From: Erythrobasidium yunnanense
Lineage: Eukaryota; Basidiomycota; Cystobasidiomycetes; Erythrobasidiales; Erythrobasidiaceae
Reading direction: 5' to 3'
Length of the DNA stretch: 64,000 nucleotides
Assembly: GCA_001600175.1 (NCBI GenBank)
Contig: BCJC01000009.1
Span: forward strand, 496,001 to 560,000
Shown here: positions 44,398 through 55,328 of the stretch, one piece after another
Layout of the letters: the number at the start of each line of letters is the position of its first letter
How positions within the stretch are numbered: the first letter of the stretch is position 1
Notes under the pieces: model-generated
What the model saw: the letters and a program-made list of their open reading frames with translations, nothing else
What the model was told of the DNA's origin: nothing
The model's database searches: none
Translations under genes and position numbers: made by a program

Positions 44398-47300
44398 ATG
44401 GACACGACGAGCGAGAACGGCGACTCGTACGCCGACACTGGCGAATACTCTGAAGGGTCGAAACCCAAAAGACGGAGGTTGCGAGCAGCTCTCTCATGTA
44501 CAAACTGCCAGGGCAGGTAAGAAAGCTCATTGTCTAGCCTGCTGCCAAATCCTGCCTCGAAAAGCCGACATCGCATCATGTCCGTCCAGAAAGATCAAAT
44601 GCAACCGCGGCCATCCTTGCAGCAGCTGTATCAGTCGTGGAATGTCCGAAACATGTCATTGGGAAGATCTGGATGCCAAACGTGCTGCTATAACGTTCGG
44701 AAAACCCTGCTTCCGCCAAGATGATGTCTTTACTGAGTCTACCCATAGCGGTGCCAATACAGGCTGGGAAGCTGCACTTGACAAGATGCGACAAGAATTC
44801 GATGCTCGCTTCCAGAAACTGGAGAACAGTCTACTCACTGCGACATCAACCGGCTCTCCGGTAACAAATGGTCAAGCTAGCACATCCAGGTCGCAGGGTG
44901 TATTTCCTCATAAACAAGGATCATCTGGGGCAAGTCGCTTGAAAGCGGAAACGACAACCCCTGCACTGGCTGGAGGAAAAGAGGAAGAAGCCGAAGACGC
45001 AGCTATCGCTCTCGAAGCACTCGCAGCAGGGCATACGCCCAACAACATGTCGCCAGTCGATACAATGCCAATAACATCGAAAGAAGCTTTCGCCCGCGAG
45101 TCTATCCTCGACCGGCATCACGTCAACCCTTCGCCGGTCTCACCCAAGATGCCATGGACGATGGGCTTGACAGTCAGAACTGTCGTTGATTCTCTTCTGA
45201 GTATCGCAGAGTCAAGGGCGAACGTCGACAGGCTCTTACGTTACTATCTGGATAACTTCAGCTCGATGCAGTTCGTGAGTCTTTTCGTGTTCCCCTGATG
45301 TCGCCCAGAAGGTGGTCAGTTCTCATCCATATAAATCCAGTTGATCCATCCGCCCTCCTTCAAGCGAGAAGTCGAAGCTTTCTGGAGTATCGTCCCCACG
45401 ATTGACCGGAACATAGTAGATCCTGCCTGGATCGCGCTCTACGCTGCTTTGTTATCAATATCGGCTCGCTGTGAAAGTGACTGCGTCAAGGATCAGTTGG
45501 CAGACGAGCTTTCCGAAGTTTCCCGAGCTGCTCTCAAGGTAAGGAGCTTGTCGATCGTCACTCTCTGCGAGTCTCACGGGTATGTTTTCAACGTTTAGCT
45601 GGCCAATTTTCTGAAGAAGCCGCAGTTTCGTACGATACAAGCTTGTAAATTGTAAGTGGGATGGAGCTGTCGCTGCAAGGGATCTCTAAAATAACAAAAA
45701 CGCGCACTTCAGCCTACTCATGCAAGAAATACCAGGCGGTGGGCACTCTGGAGCTCCTTCACTGCATGCTGTGATAGTCAGAAACGCCCAGGTGAGCAGC
45801 TTCCTGATCTGCGAAGACGGCCCTACTGACAAGCCATATAAAGGCGATCGGGCTGCATAAACTTGGAAAAGATAATACGATCATGCCTATGCCGGACAAA
45901 TCGGTCCCGACTGGGTCCCTCTTACATCGCGAAACAGCCGTTAGACTCTGGATCGAGATAGTCAGCTATGACTGGACGGTCGGCGAACCTAATTTTCATA
46001 CCCGCATGATAGAGGCATCGCGCTTTACAACGTGCTTCCCTGGCAACTATGATGATGAGGATCTCGAGGATCCGGATATCAACAGGCCTCCGCGTCCGCT
46101 GTCGCAAATGTAAGGCGAATCGCACCATGGGGGCGGTGATAACATAGCTGACTTCTATGCTTCTCCTGAACCAGAACAAAGGGAGTCGTGCTCAATGCCA
46201 GTGCTCAGAGTGCGGAATTCTTCCGCAAGCTGTCTGATCTGGGTCCACCGCCCGCATCTGGCTCCCCTGATATCGACAGCTACTATGCTACATTATTGGT
46301 TCTGGACAGGGAGTTCCGAAAGAGGCTGGAATCGCACGCAGCCGTCAAGGACCGCGATATGGATACTGGTGAGGCAGAGCCGCGGACTTGCTTGCTCTTG
46401 TCCATCCTGATGCTCAGATTCCCTATTAATAGGTCACGAAATCGTACTTGCTGTGTAAGTCCTCTTTTTTGGGAGGGTATAGCCAGAGTTACGACGGCAT
46501 AGGCTGATACATGGCGATGTCTTCGATAGCTTGTTTAATGCCAGACGCCTGACGCTGCATCGGGTCCTTGGACAACGAGGATACAACGATCGACGATTCT
46601 TGACTTCAACCCGCATAATGGTTGAATGTGGCCAGCGTATTTTGGAAGTAACGCCAATTCTCCAAGGCGCTCGGGCAGGACAGGTCATACTTCGTAGGTC
46701 CTCCACCTCGATATATGCATAACATATACTGAAAGGAAGTTGTGCGACCCACAGGCTTCCTCAACAAACACCTCGTGTCTGCTCTCCTGACCATCTTCAT
46801 CGATGCACTGCATGATGTGGACGTTGGAGCTTCGGAGGAAGTCACGGAAGCAAAGCTTATACATATCCCAGCTGTGATTGCTCTCTTCGACCAAAGTGAA
46901 CAATCGGGAATCAAGGCTTCGATAGAGGTGTGGCATACATCATACCGGAATATGGACGAAGCAGAAGCTGATGCATTTCCTCCCGCAATCAGGTCGCTCA
47001 GACGGGCAAGATCCTTATCTCTGCATTACTAGATTCCTTGCGCGAAAGGCGGCAGACTCACGCTATTGGAAGACCGACAGAAGACTACTCCCACGTCCTC
47101 CGCCGGGTCACAAAGAAGATTAGCCATCAGATTGCAAGCGCGAATTCAGTCTCGCATTCTACGACTTCTACACCCGCTTCTTCAGGCTCGGGCGCTGGAC
47201 CTTTCCTAGGTGGCCCAGCAATGGGAGCGCAAGGTGCAAGCCAGCAGCACTACTCCATGAACAACAACAATAAAAACAGCAATAACTTCCTGCTCCACAA

Positions 47301-47676
47301 CAATAATCCCAATTCCAGTGTGAACAACGGAAACTCAGCCGGTTTCATGGAAGACGACGGTACACGACAACTCCTAGCGACTTTAGGCCTAGTCCCTCAA
47401 TCTACTGGAATGTTCAGCCAGCTCCAGACTCCCTTCGATACACTAGGAGGCGCAGATGCAGATCTTGCAATGTGGAACTTCCTCTCTTTGGATGGAAGTA
47501 ATGGCGCTGCTAATAATGGCGTGATGAATAACGGGAATGAGCCATCGCAGGTGCAGAATATCCAACCACAGCAGCAGCAGCAGCATAATATGCAGCTGCC
47601 GCTCCCGCTCCCGCATCAGAGTCAGGGTCAGAGTCAGCCAACAAGCTTCATGCCAGGCTTTGAGGGGATGTGGTGA
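44398..47676 (+). CDS. Zn2Cys6 transcription factor, tandem paralogue C
   Basis: Start MDTTSENGDSYADTGEYSEG. Zinc cluster CTNCQGR|KIKCNRGHPCSSC then ISRGMSETC, with an intron (donor near 44517, acceptor before AAAGATCAAATGC) at a position different from gene A. Coiled coil KMRQEFDARFQKLENSLL, then AAIALEALAAGH. Helical region with FKREVEAFWSIVPTIDRNIV, NARRLTLHRVLGQRGYNDRR and FLNKHLVSALLTIFIDALHD. The last exon holds an Asn/Gln-rich stretch, the C-terminal motif FMEDDGTRQLLATLGLVPQS, a further Gln run and the end FMPGFEGMW. It is the longest of the three because of these N/Q-rich insertions. Confidence 0.85.
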
Positions 47677-47936
47677 AGACAGTAAAATCAGATTGCTAAA
47701 ACCGGCTACCCTTTCTGCTACTTGGTCTTTCGTGCTAATTGTATCAGCCCATCGCTATTTGCTCTTTCATCTGTTGTCTGAACTAGCGTACTTTCAGCAG
47801 CTATTTCTGTTACTCAATATGCTTTCTCATTTATCCATTGCTCTCGTATATTTGCTACACTGCGCACATCTCATCTCACTCTACTCACATACTATAGATG
47901 CTCATCTGTGATTTGCGTGGAAAGTCATTCCTTCCT

Positions 47937-49136
47937 CTAGAGCTGCGCATTGTCGCCAAAGAAGTGGTCGTATGCTTTTCCTACCTGTTTCAGCATATCG
48001 CTCGCCTGCATACTTCTTCCATTCTCCGCAAATGCTCTATTAGAGCAGTGTCTCGCTATACACGCTCCTCCGTACGCCGCCAGCAGAGGCAGTCTTTCCG
48101 TAGGCACGGCCTGTTCTTTATTCGTATCTCTTCCTACTCCTTCTTCATAGTTCTTTGCCCATCCTAGCAGACACCCAATAGATCCTGAAAGGACATCACC
48201 TTGTCCTCCTGATCGTTTAAGCCCGCCTGTGATATCGCATTTCAGGACTTCGTGCCCGTTCGAGACGATGTCCGTCTGGCCCTTCTGGCACACCGTCACA
48301 TTTCCCAATGCTGTAGCTAATTCCTTAGCTAAAGTATCTGGATCGCCTTTGCTATCTATGCCCATTTTTTCGCACAACCTCGCGAATTCAACCACGTTTG
48401 GCGTCAAGACTGCTCTTTTATATCCTTTAATGACGTCCGGCTCGTTCCCTACTAGGAAGAGCCCATCTGCATCAATGACGATGTATTGATTCTGTTTTTT
48501 AGCGAGCTGGATGGCAGTCCGAGCGGCGTTTTGCATGTAGTCTTCTCGACCCAATCCGGGGCCTACGACAATGATGTGCAGCCGCTCAATTATACCTGAG
48601 AGGAGAGACTCGATCTTTTCGGGCGCAGCGTCTTCACTGATCACGCGGTGTACGATGAGGTCGGGTGAATAGCCTTTAATGACTGTTCCAGCTTCTGGGT
48701 CGCACTGCGGACATATGATAATGTTATGAATTAGTAAGGAAGAGCAGGAGGTGGAAGAGGGATGGGAAGATGTACAATGACGTGAGCCAGATCTGCTCCC
48801 AGTCGCATGGCCGAGAAGCTCGAGAAGTAGGGTGCGCCAGTATAGCTGAGATACTATACATTAGTCTAGTTCCACTGTTCAGCGAGCTTCCAGCTCACTC
48901 TCTGCTGCCTCCGACGACACCGACACGGCCTGCGGAGAAAGCGTTAGATAGGCTATTGAGTATGAAAGCCAAGTTGAGGTGTATATACCAGCCTGTCCCT
49001 TGTGCAGCTCCCCGCTGAGAGGTGGGATGAATCGCTTGACTGTTTCATGATGATCAGCATGGAATCTTTCCCTTCTGCCTACTGAAGCAAGCTTACCCTC
49101 TTTTAAGAGTGATTTTGTGCTTTGTGGAATGCTCAT
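47937..49136 (-). CDS. NNRD: ATP-dependent (S)-NAD(P)H-hydrate dehydratase
   Basis: Repairs damaged NADH and NADPH hydrates using ATP; ribokinase-like fold. Start MSIPQSTKSLLKE at 49136, spliced to VKRFIPPLSGELHKGQAG, then a 31-nt exon with RVGVVGGSR, then DYTGAPYFSSFSAMRLGADL and the main exon: CDPEAGTVIKGYSPDLIVHR, LHIIVVGPGLGRE, YIVIDADGLFLV, AVLTPNVVEFARLCEKMG, VTVCQKGQTDIVSN and the nucleotide-binding and catalytic GGLKRSGGQGDVLSGSIG. The C-terminal exon has AAYGGACIARHCSNRAF and ends FFGDNAQL. Complete compared with yeast YKL151C-type proteins. It is divergent from HSP90. Confidence 0.92.
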
Positions 49137-49965
49137 GGTGGTCGATTAACTACTGCTTCAATTTTGTGATGAATCGCCTTGAAATGAAGAAGCACAAGTC
49201 TTTCAAGCGAGATCGGCATCTCCATCAAATTGCGTGCCTGAACCGTCAAAGCATGACGTCCGGTCAGCTTTCCAGCGAGATAATATAACATGTCTGGTCA
49301 GCTTTCAACGCTCTCTGTTAGATGGAAGATGATGTACATTGTATGTATGCAATCATAATTGCATTGAAGACGCGAGATTTAGACCTGCGAGCAGTACAAA
49401 CGCGTGTCTGGCTGGCGTCCAAAAGCTAGCTGTACTACAGCATTCAGGATGGTCTGCGTGTATCAACGTCTCGCAATGAATCATGCACTGTATTAGCTTT
49501 GTAGTTGTATGCAGCGCCATTGCTTAGACGGCCAAATCTCAAATTTGAGAAGCCGGCCCTGATGTAGCTAGAATTCGCCCAGGAAAGCCAGGAAAGCAAG
49601 GTGATCTTACGCGTCCATATACAAGCTGCAATGTAGACGCATCCAATCCTTTGATGCTCGTCGCCCTTGCCAGAATATTCTCGGCCCTGTGCCTGAGCTC
49701 TCGAATGTTCGACAGAGGAAGGCCACACCTTGCAAGATTTTGTACAAGTCAAGTTCCTTCTGCACCGAGCACTGACTTCGCCGCAAACGAACAGAGCAAA
49801 GTAACAACAAACGAACGACACACAACGTGGGTGCAGCTCATCATCCAGTTTTCATTCGAACTCCAAGCTCACGTTTTGGTTGTGCCCTCTGCTGACCTTT
49901 TTTCGCCGTATTCGGATTGGACGACTACAGCCTATACACCTTACGCACATCCCTAATTCACAACC
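49137..49965. promoter_or_regulatory. Divergent promoter region of NNRD and HSP90
   Basis: About 829 bp. It contains the two heat-shock-element-like inverted GAAnnTTC blocks described separately, and GATTTAGACCT at 49376-49386, like the block upstream of the DUF1772 genes. Open frames on both strands have no recognisable motif. Confidence 0.55.
49672..49711. promoter_or_regulatory. Candidate heat-shock elements upstream of HSP90
   Basis: AGAATATTCT (49672-49681) and CGAATGTTCG (49702-49711) are both perfect inverted GAAnnTTC pairs, the head-to-head form of the nGAAn unit bound by heat-shock factor. They are exactly 30 bp apart, 255-294 bp before the HSP90 start codon. Hsf1 control of HSP90 is well established in fungi; binding here is inferred. 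Confidence 0.55.
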
Positions 49966-52443
49966 ATGTCTGCCGCTCCAGAGACATTCGGGTAGGCTCA
50001 CTCTCAAATTCCTGAAAATTTCATGCACGTCTGACGCCTTTGTTCTACAGCTTCCAGGCTGAGATCTCCCAGCTGTTGGATCTCATCATCAACGTGAGTG
50101 GCATCATACTGCGTTCACAGGGTTGCAAGCTGACGTCTGTACCTCTTTCCAGACCTTCTGCAAGTTTTCGTCGCCGCTGCCCTGTTACGCGAATTGACCA
50201 GCTAATGCTTGACCGCTGCAGACTCAAACAAAGAAATCTTCCTTCGTGAACTGATTTCCAACTGTTCCGATGCCCTCGACAAGATCCGCTATGCATCCCT
50301 CACCGACCCATCCCAGCTCGACAGCGAGAAGGAGTTTTACATCCGCATCACCCCGGACAAGGAGGGCAAGATCCTCTCTATCCGCGATACCGGTGTTGGA
50401 ATGACCAAAGCCGATCTCGTCAACAACTTGGGAACGATTGCGAAATCCGGCACAAAATCATTCATGGAGGCGCTCTCCTCCGGAGCTGATATCTCCATGA
50501 TTGGTCAGTTCGGTGTAGGTTTCTACTCGGCCTACCTCGTTGCAGACCGTGTGCAGGTCATCTCGAAACACAACGATGACGAGCAGTACATTTGGGAGTC
50601 TTCCGCCGGAGGTACCTTCACCATCACTCAAGACACCACGAACCCATCCCTCGGACGTGGTACTGAGATGCGCCTCTTCCTGAAGGAGGACCAGCTCGAA
50701 TACCTCGAAGAGCGAAAGATCAAGGATATCGTAAAGAAGCATTCCGAGTTCATCTCTTACCCTATCCAGCTCGTAGTCACAAAGGAGACTGAGAAGGAGG
50801 TAGAGGAGGACGACGATGAAGTTGTCGATGACGAGAACAAGGAGGCAAAGATCGAGGAGGTCGACGATGAGGCCGACAAGAAGAAGAAGACAAAGAAGGT
50901 CAAGGAGACCACTACCGAGCAGGAGGAGCTCAACAAGACAAAGCCCCTCTGGACTAGAAACCCCCAGGATATCGCTACTGAGGAGTATGCGTCCTTCTAT
51001 AAATCCCTCACCAACGACTGGGAGGATCACCTCTCCGTCAAACACTTCTCCGTTGAAGGTCAGCTCGAGTTTAAGGCTATCCTCTTCGTCCCTAAACGTG
51101 CCCCGTTCGATCTCTTCGAGTCCAAGAAGAAGAGAAACAACATCAAGCTCTATGTCCGACGTGTCTTCATCATGGACGACTGCGAGGACCTCATTCCCGA
51201 GTACCTCAACTTCGTCAAGGGTATCGTAGACTCTGAGGATCTACCCCTGAACATCTCCAGAGAGACGCTGCAGCAGAACAAGATCCTGAAAGTCATCAGA
51301 AAGAACTTGGTCAAGAAGAGCATGGACATGTTCCAGGAGATTGCGGAGGACAAAGAGAACTTCAACAAATTCTACGAGGCGTTCGGAAAGAATTTGAAGT
51401 TGGGTATTCACGAGGATAGCCAGAACAGAAGCAAGCTTGCAGAGTTCCTCAGATACCACTCTACCAAGTCTGGAGAAGAGCTCACTTCCTTCAAGGACTA
51501 CATCACCCGCATGCCTGAGATCCAGAAAAACATCTATTACATCACAGGTGAATCTCTAGCTTCCACACGCGACTCGCCCTTCCTCGAAATCTTCAAGAAG
51601 AAGAACTTCGAAGTCCTCCTCATGGTCGACCCTATCGATGAGTATGCTATTACTCAATTGAAGGAGTTCGAGGGTAAGAAACTAGTGTGCATCACTAAAG
51701 ACGGAGTAGAGCTAGAAGAGACGGACGAGGAGAAGCAGGCTAGAGAAGCTGATGCTAAGGCCTTCGAGGACCTCACTAAGGTCATGAAGGACATCCTAGG
51801 CGACAAGGTTGAAAAGGCACGTATCTTTTTCGACGTCTTCTTGGTTCCTGACTGACTTTGAAAATTTCCAGGTCTCCATCTCAAGCTTGATCACCGATGC
51901 CCCTTGTATTTTGGTCTCTGGACAGTTCGGATGGTCGGCGAACATGGAAAGAGTACGTTTGAATCACCTTGCAAAACTTCCTGACTTTCGGAAATCATGA
52001 AGTCTGACTCTGCCATTTTTTTTTCCCCTTTAGATCATGAAGGCTCAGGCACTCCGAGACTCATCGATGTCCTCATATATGCAAAGCGTCCGTAGTGTTT
52101 CCTACGTAGACAGACGCTTCTCTGACTTGCTTTTCGTTTACAGAAGAAGAGCCTTGAGATCAACCCCAAGAACCCTATCGTAGCCGAGCTTAAGAACAAG
52201 GTTCAAGCCGACGCTGCCGACCGCACAGTCAAGGATCTCACCAACATCCTCTTCGAGACTGCGTGCCTCACTTCCGGATTCACCCTCGACCACCCTCAGA
52301 ACTTTGCCGAGAGAATCTTCAAGATGATCTCGCTCGGTCTGGCTATTGATGACGAGACCCCCGCTGCTGAGGCTGAGGAGTCTGCTGAGGCTGCTCCTGC
52401 TCAGGAAGCTGCTCCTACTTCAGTCCTAGAGGAGGTCGATTAA
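49966..52443 (+). CDS. HSP90: Cytosolic chaperone Hsp90
   Basis: ATP-driven dimeric chaperone for kinases and transcription factors. Exon 1 encodes MSAAPETFG; exon 2 [14 protein letters not shown]; exon 3 is only 7 nt (50153-50159) and with the next exon reads [18 protein letters not shown]-site residues are present: the catalytic glutamate in [25 protein letters not shown]. The charged linker ([18 protein letters not shown] onwards) is followed by the middle domain with catalytic arginine in [13 protein letters not shown]. The C-terminal dimerisation domain comes from three small exons ([55 protein letters not shown]). The protein ends TSVLEEVD, so the TPR-binding pentapeptide is LEEVD, not MEEVD. 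The intron 50160-50221 has a GC donor (GCAAGT). The long central exon uses many C-ending codons, as expected for a highly expressed gene. Confidence 0.98.
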
Positions 52444-52915
52444 GAGCAAAACTTTCGTGGAGCGGCATAACCTAACCTAGAGAATCACCGAAGTGCAACT
52501 GCCTAGTCTTTTACTTATTCTTTTCTCTCTATCTCTTAAAACCTCGTTTCGGAAAAGCAGTGTACCGGTAGCAATAGAATCTTTTTCTAGCTGAAGTTGC
52601 AAAAACGTAACTCTCGCAATTGCTTAACTTGAATAATCCTACTTGATGTGGAGAATCTACTTAGTTGACCGTAAATTGGGTATCTCAGAGGGGCAACAGC
52701 ATTGGATTGCAACTACTGGTGGTGTAGAAAACTAAAGGCTAAAGTATCAACAGGACGCGAATATTCGCTACACTAGACTGCTGAAGATCTACTAAAACTG
52801 AAGGTGCCTGCGGGCCATCTCAGGGGAAGGGTATAGGTGGACACGATCGTTGCAGACGAAATGGAGAAGATTGCCGCGGCCTGGAAGGCTGCAAGTGTTG
52901 CATGAAATTGACCAA
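52444..52915. other. Convergent 3' region between HSP90 and RBR ligase
   Basis: About 472 bp of 3' untranslated and intergenic sequence between convergent genes. A/T-richer than the coding regions, with no ORF or repeat of note. Confidence 0.5.
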
Positions 52916-54968
52916 TCAGACAGTGATAGTCCACTCCCATCGATCTTCTGCGAGGCCTTCTAGCGTATCTCGAAGCATGGCAGCGTGTCTCTTCTGGACG
53001 TAGACTGTCTTGTCTTGGGTCTTTGCTCTGAGCTCTGCTATACTTTCAGCTTCGATGGGCGCTTCGAGAAGCTCTGACAGGTTCTCCACTGCCAGCTCGA
53101 GATCGCTGTAGATTGAAAGATCAGTAATAGGCCGCGATAGAGTCGAGACGATCTGACTTACGACTGATTATCTTCGAACATGTGCGTGTGGTTGTTCTTG
53201 ACGAGGTAGAAAGCCATAGCGTATGTCCATTTCAAAACCTGTCTGCACTCCGAGAGTACATCTACCGCCTTCTTGAGGAACTGCACCTCAATCCAGCTGA
53301 GGTCCGACTGATTCTGAATATCCTCCATCCTCCTTTCTATTCTAGCATACGTCTCCTTCTCGAGTTTGGATGATTGTTCGTGGTTGGAATATCGGTTGTA
53401 GTAGTGGAGATAGCGCTCGAGTGAGAGTCGGGACGAAGATTTGTCGTCTTTGCCGGCTTCTTTCTTGTCGTCGAAGCGATTGCAGTTGTAATAACTCGTT
53501 CCGTGCTGTGACCACTCTCCCATGCAGATCCAGCAGAACTGCACCATTCGTCAGACAAGCCAAAAGTATGGAAAATTCCCGCCCACCTCATATTTGCATT
53601 TCTTGCACGTCATGTGATTGCATCCACCGTTCTTCTCGATAGTAGCCGAGCATTTGGGGCATTCTTTCGTATTTGCCGAGATCCAATTTGCAGTTTCCGA
53701 ATCGTCTGCACACTTTTTCAACCAGAGTTTGACGACGTGGCAGATACACGGTTGATGATCCGCATCGAAGCCGCATCCGAAGCAGAATTTGGTGCCGCAT
53801 GCACACTGCACGGTAGGCACGACGGAGTTGAGTGATTTGGGAGTAATGCCGGGACAGCGGACTGCATATTCGCAGTCTGCAGCTGGACACCAGCGGAGAG
53901 AAGAATCGTCGTCTACATATGATCGATTGAGCAGCTCGCGGTATCTGGAGGAGAGACTTAGCCTATGCTGTAGATTTCGATCGAGGCCAAACTTACTTGT
54001 CCATCGTAGCGGCGTCTACAAGCATCTCGACAGTGCGTTCATCCATGACGATACTGCAGCTTTGATACATGCATTGTATCGACTTTGCTTCGCCTTCACC
54101 ACTGTTTGTAGACTAGAATCAGCTACCTGCTCATCCCCTAATCTCGGAGCCAGACCTACCGAATCTTCTGCTCGAGATAGGATGTATAGCAATCCTTGCA
54201 GAATCTGTGATTGCACCCCAAAGCCATAGTTTCCTTCTCCTTTTCCGAGTCATCGTAGCAGATGTCGCACAGGAAACCCCGGATTCTCTTCAGACGAGGT
54301 TGCGACTTTGACGAGGAGGCACCTTCAGGGAAGTCTATGCCTGCATCTTGACGAAGCTTGTCTGGATCTTCAAAGTATCTCTGTAGGGTGATCGCCACAA
54401 GCGATGACAGATTGGATAAGCAGACGTCCAGGACAGCAAATGAGCTAGGGCATACCTCTATAACGCGCTCCTTGTTCCATTTCAGACATCTCAGTAACGC
54501 AGCTGCTTCCTTGTCCTGGAAAGCAAGGGTGTCAGTTGCGTATGGCCAAGTAAGATTGACGGTATCTCGGTACCTTCAGATCAAGAGCTCCTGCGACGTG
54601 GTCAATCTCCTTCTTCATTTCCTTTGTGAGGTCTGCCTTGCTTAAAGGTTCATAGTTGACTTGAAATGCAGCTCGTTTGCCCTTTGCTGCAGCGCTGTAG
54701 ACCTCGCCGATATCGAAGCCAGCTTCATCGTCGACCGAAGTCACCTCGTCGTCGTAGTCGTCTGGATAGCACAGTCAGTATCGTACAGGGTTTCGCTGTT
54801 TTGGCGCGTTTCCGGGCGCTCACTGCCGTCGTCGTCGCCCTCAGACATCATGCCCTGATCCATCTCTACATCCTCGTCGTCGTCGTCGCTTGATGGCTGC
54901 ATCACTTCGTCGCCGTCGTCGTACTCGGGTCCCAAATCGCTCAGCTCGCTGTCGCTGCCGCCGGACAT
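52916..54968 (-). CDS. Ariadne-type RBR E3 ubiquitin ligase
   Basis: RING1-IBR-RING2 ligase that passes ubiquitin from an E2 through a cysteine thioester. Start MSGGSDSELSDLGPEYDDGD, a highly acidic N-terminus typical of Ariadne proteins, then a UBA-like helical region (EAAALLRCLKWNKERVIE|RYFED). RING1 is FLCDICYDDSE, ALGCNHRFCKDCYTSYLEQK. The IBR domain is CPAADCEYAVRCPG, CACGTKFCFGCGFDADHQPC. RING2 is ECPKCSATIEKNGGCNHMTC then CKYE|FCWICMGEWSQHG; its first cysteines include the expected catalytic position next to ATIEKNGGCNHM. The C-terminal Ariadne helices follow (LERYLHYYNRYSNHEQSSKL, WTYAMAFYLVKNN), ending DRWEWTITV at TGA 52916. Members of the family act with neddylated cullin ligases. 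Confidence 0.93.
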
Positions 54969-55328
54969 GGCCTTAATGTTGATTTGAGCAAAGGAAAGGG
55001 TCAAGTTTAGGTCAATAGCCGTGAATCTGGATCTTTGCCAACCTTTGAAAACTGCTTTGAATCGTCAAGAAGCTAAGTCAGAACAACACAGCTTCGAGAA
55101 GAAACCGCAAGCTCGTCAGACAGCCGAAGCAGTGGCGCCAAACAACACGCGTAAATGGCATTCTGAGGGAAGAGAATGTACACGAGTTCCTGAGTTCTGG
55201 TAGTGGTACAACATCAGCTTTACGTATAGTACACAACATACCCTCCAGCGCCGGCTCTTTGACCATAGCGAAACTACTTCTTCCTGCCTTTGCTACATAT
55301 ATTGACTTAGCATCGTATTCCAACCCTC
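54969..55328. other. Intergenic region with a possible small minus-strand ORF
   Basis: About 360 bp between the RBR gene start and the CCCH gene stop. A minus-strand frame (55078-55332) is open. With a possible intron (donor GTATGT after MVKEPALEG) it could instead give a short hydrophobic peptide containing YILFPQNAIYACCLAPLLRL. No family recognised; it may equally be 3' UTR of the CCCH gene. Confidence 0.25.

Noticed and set aside
49444-49825. Overlapping Cys-rich frames upstream of HSP90
   Set aside because: They overlap the candidate heat-shock elements and lack any recognisable domain.
50458-51045. 195-codon minus-strand open frame
   Set aside because: Antisense to the main HSP90 exon; a leucine-rich artefact of the sense codon bias.
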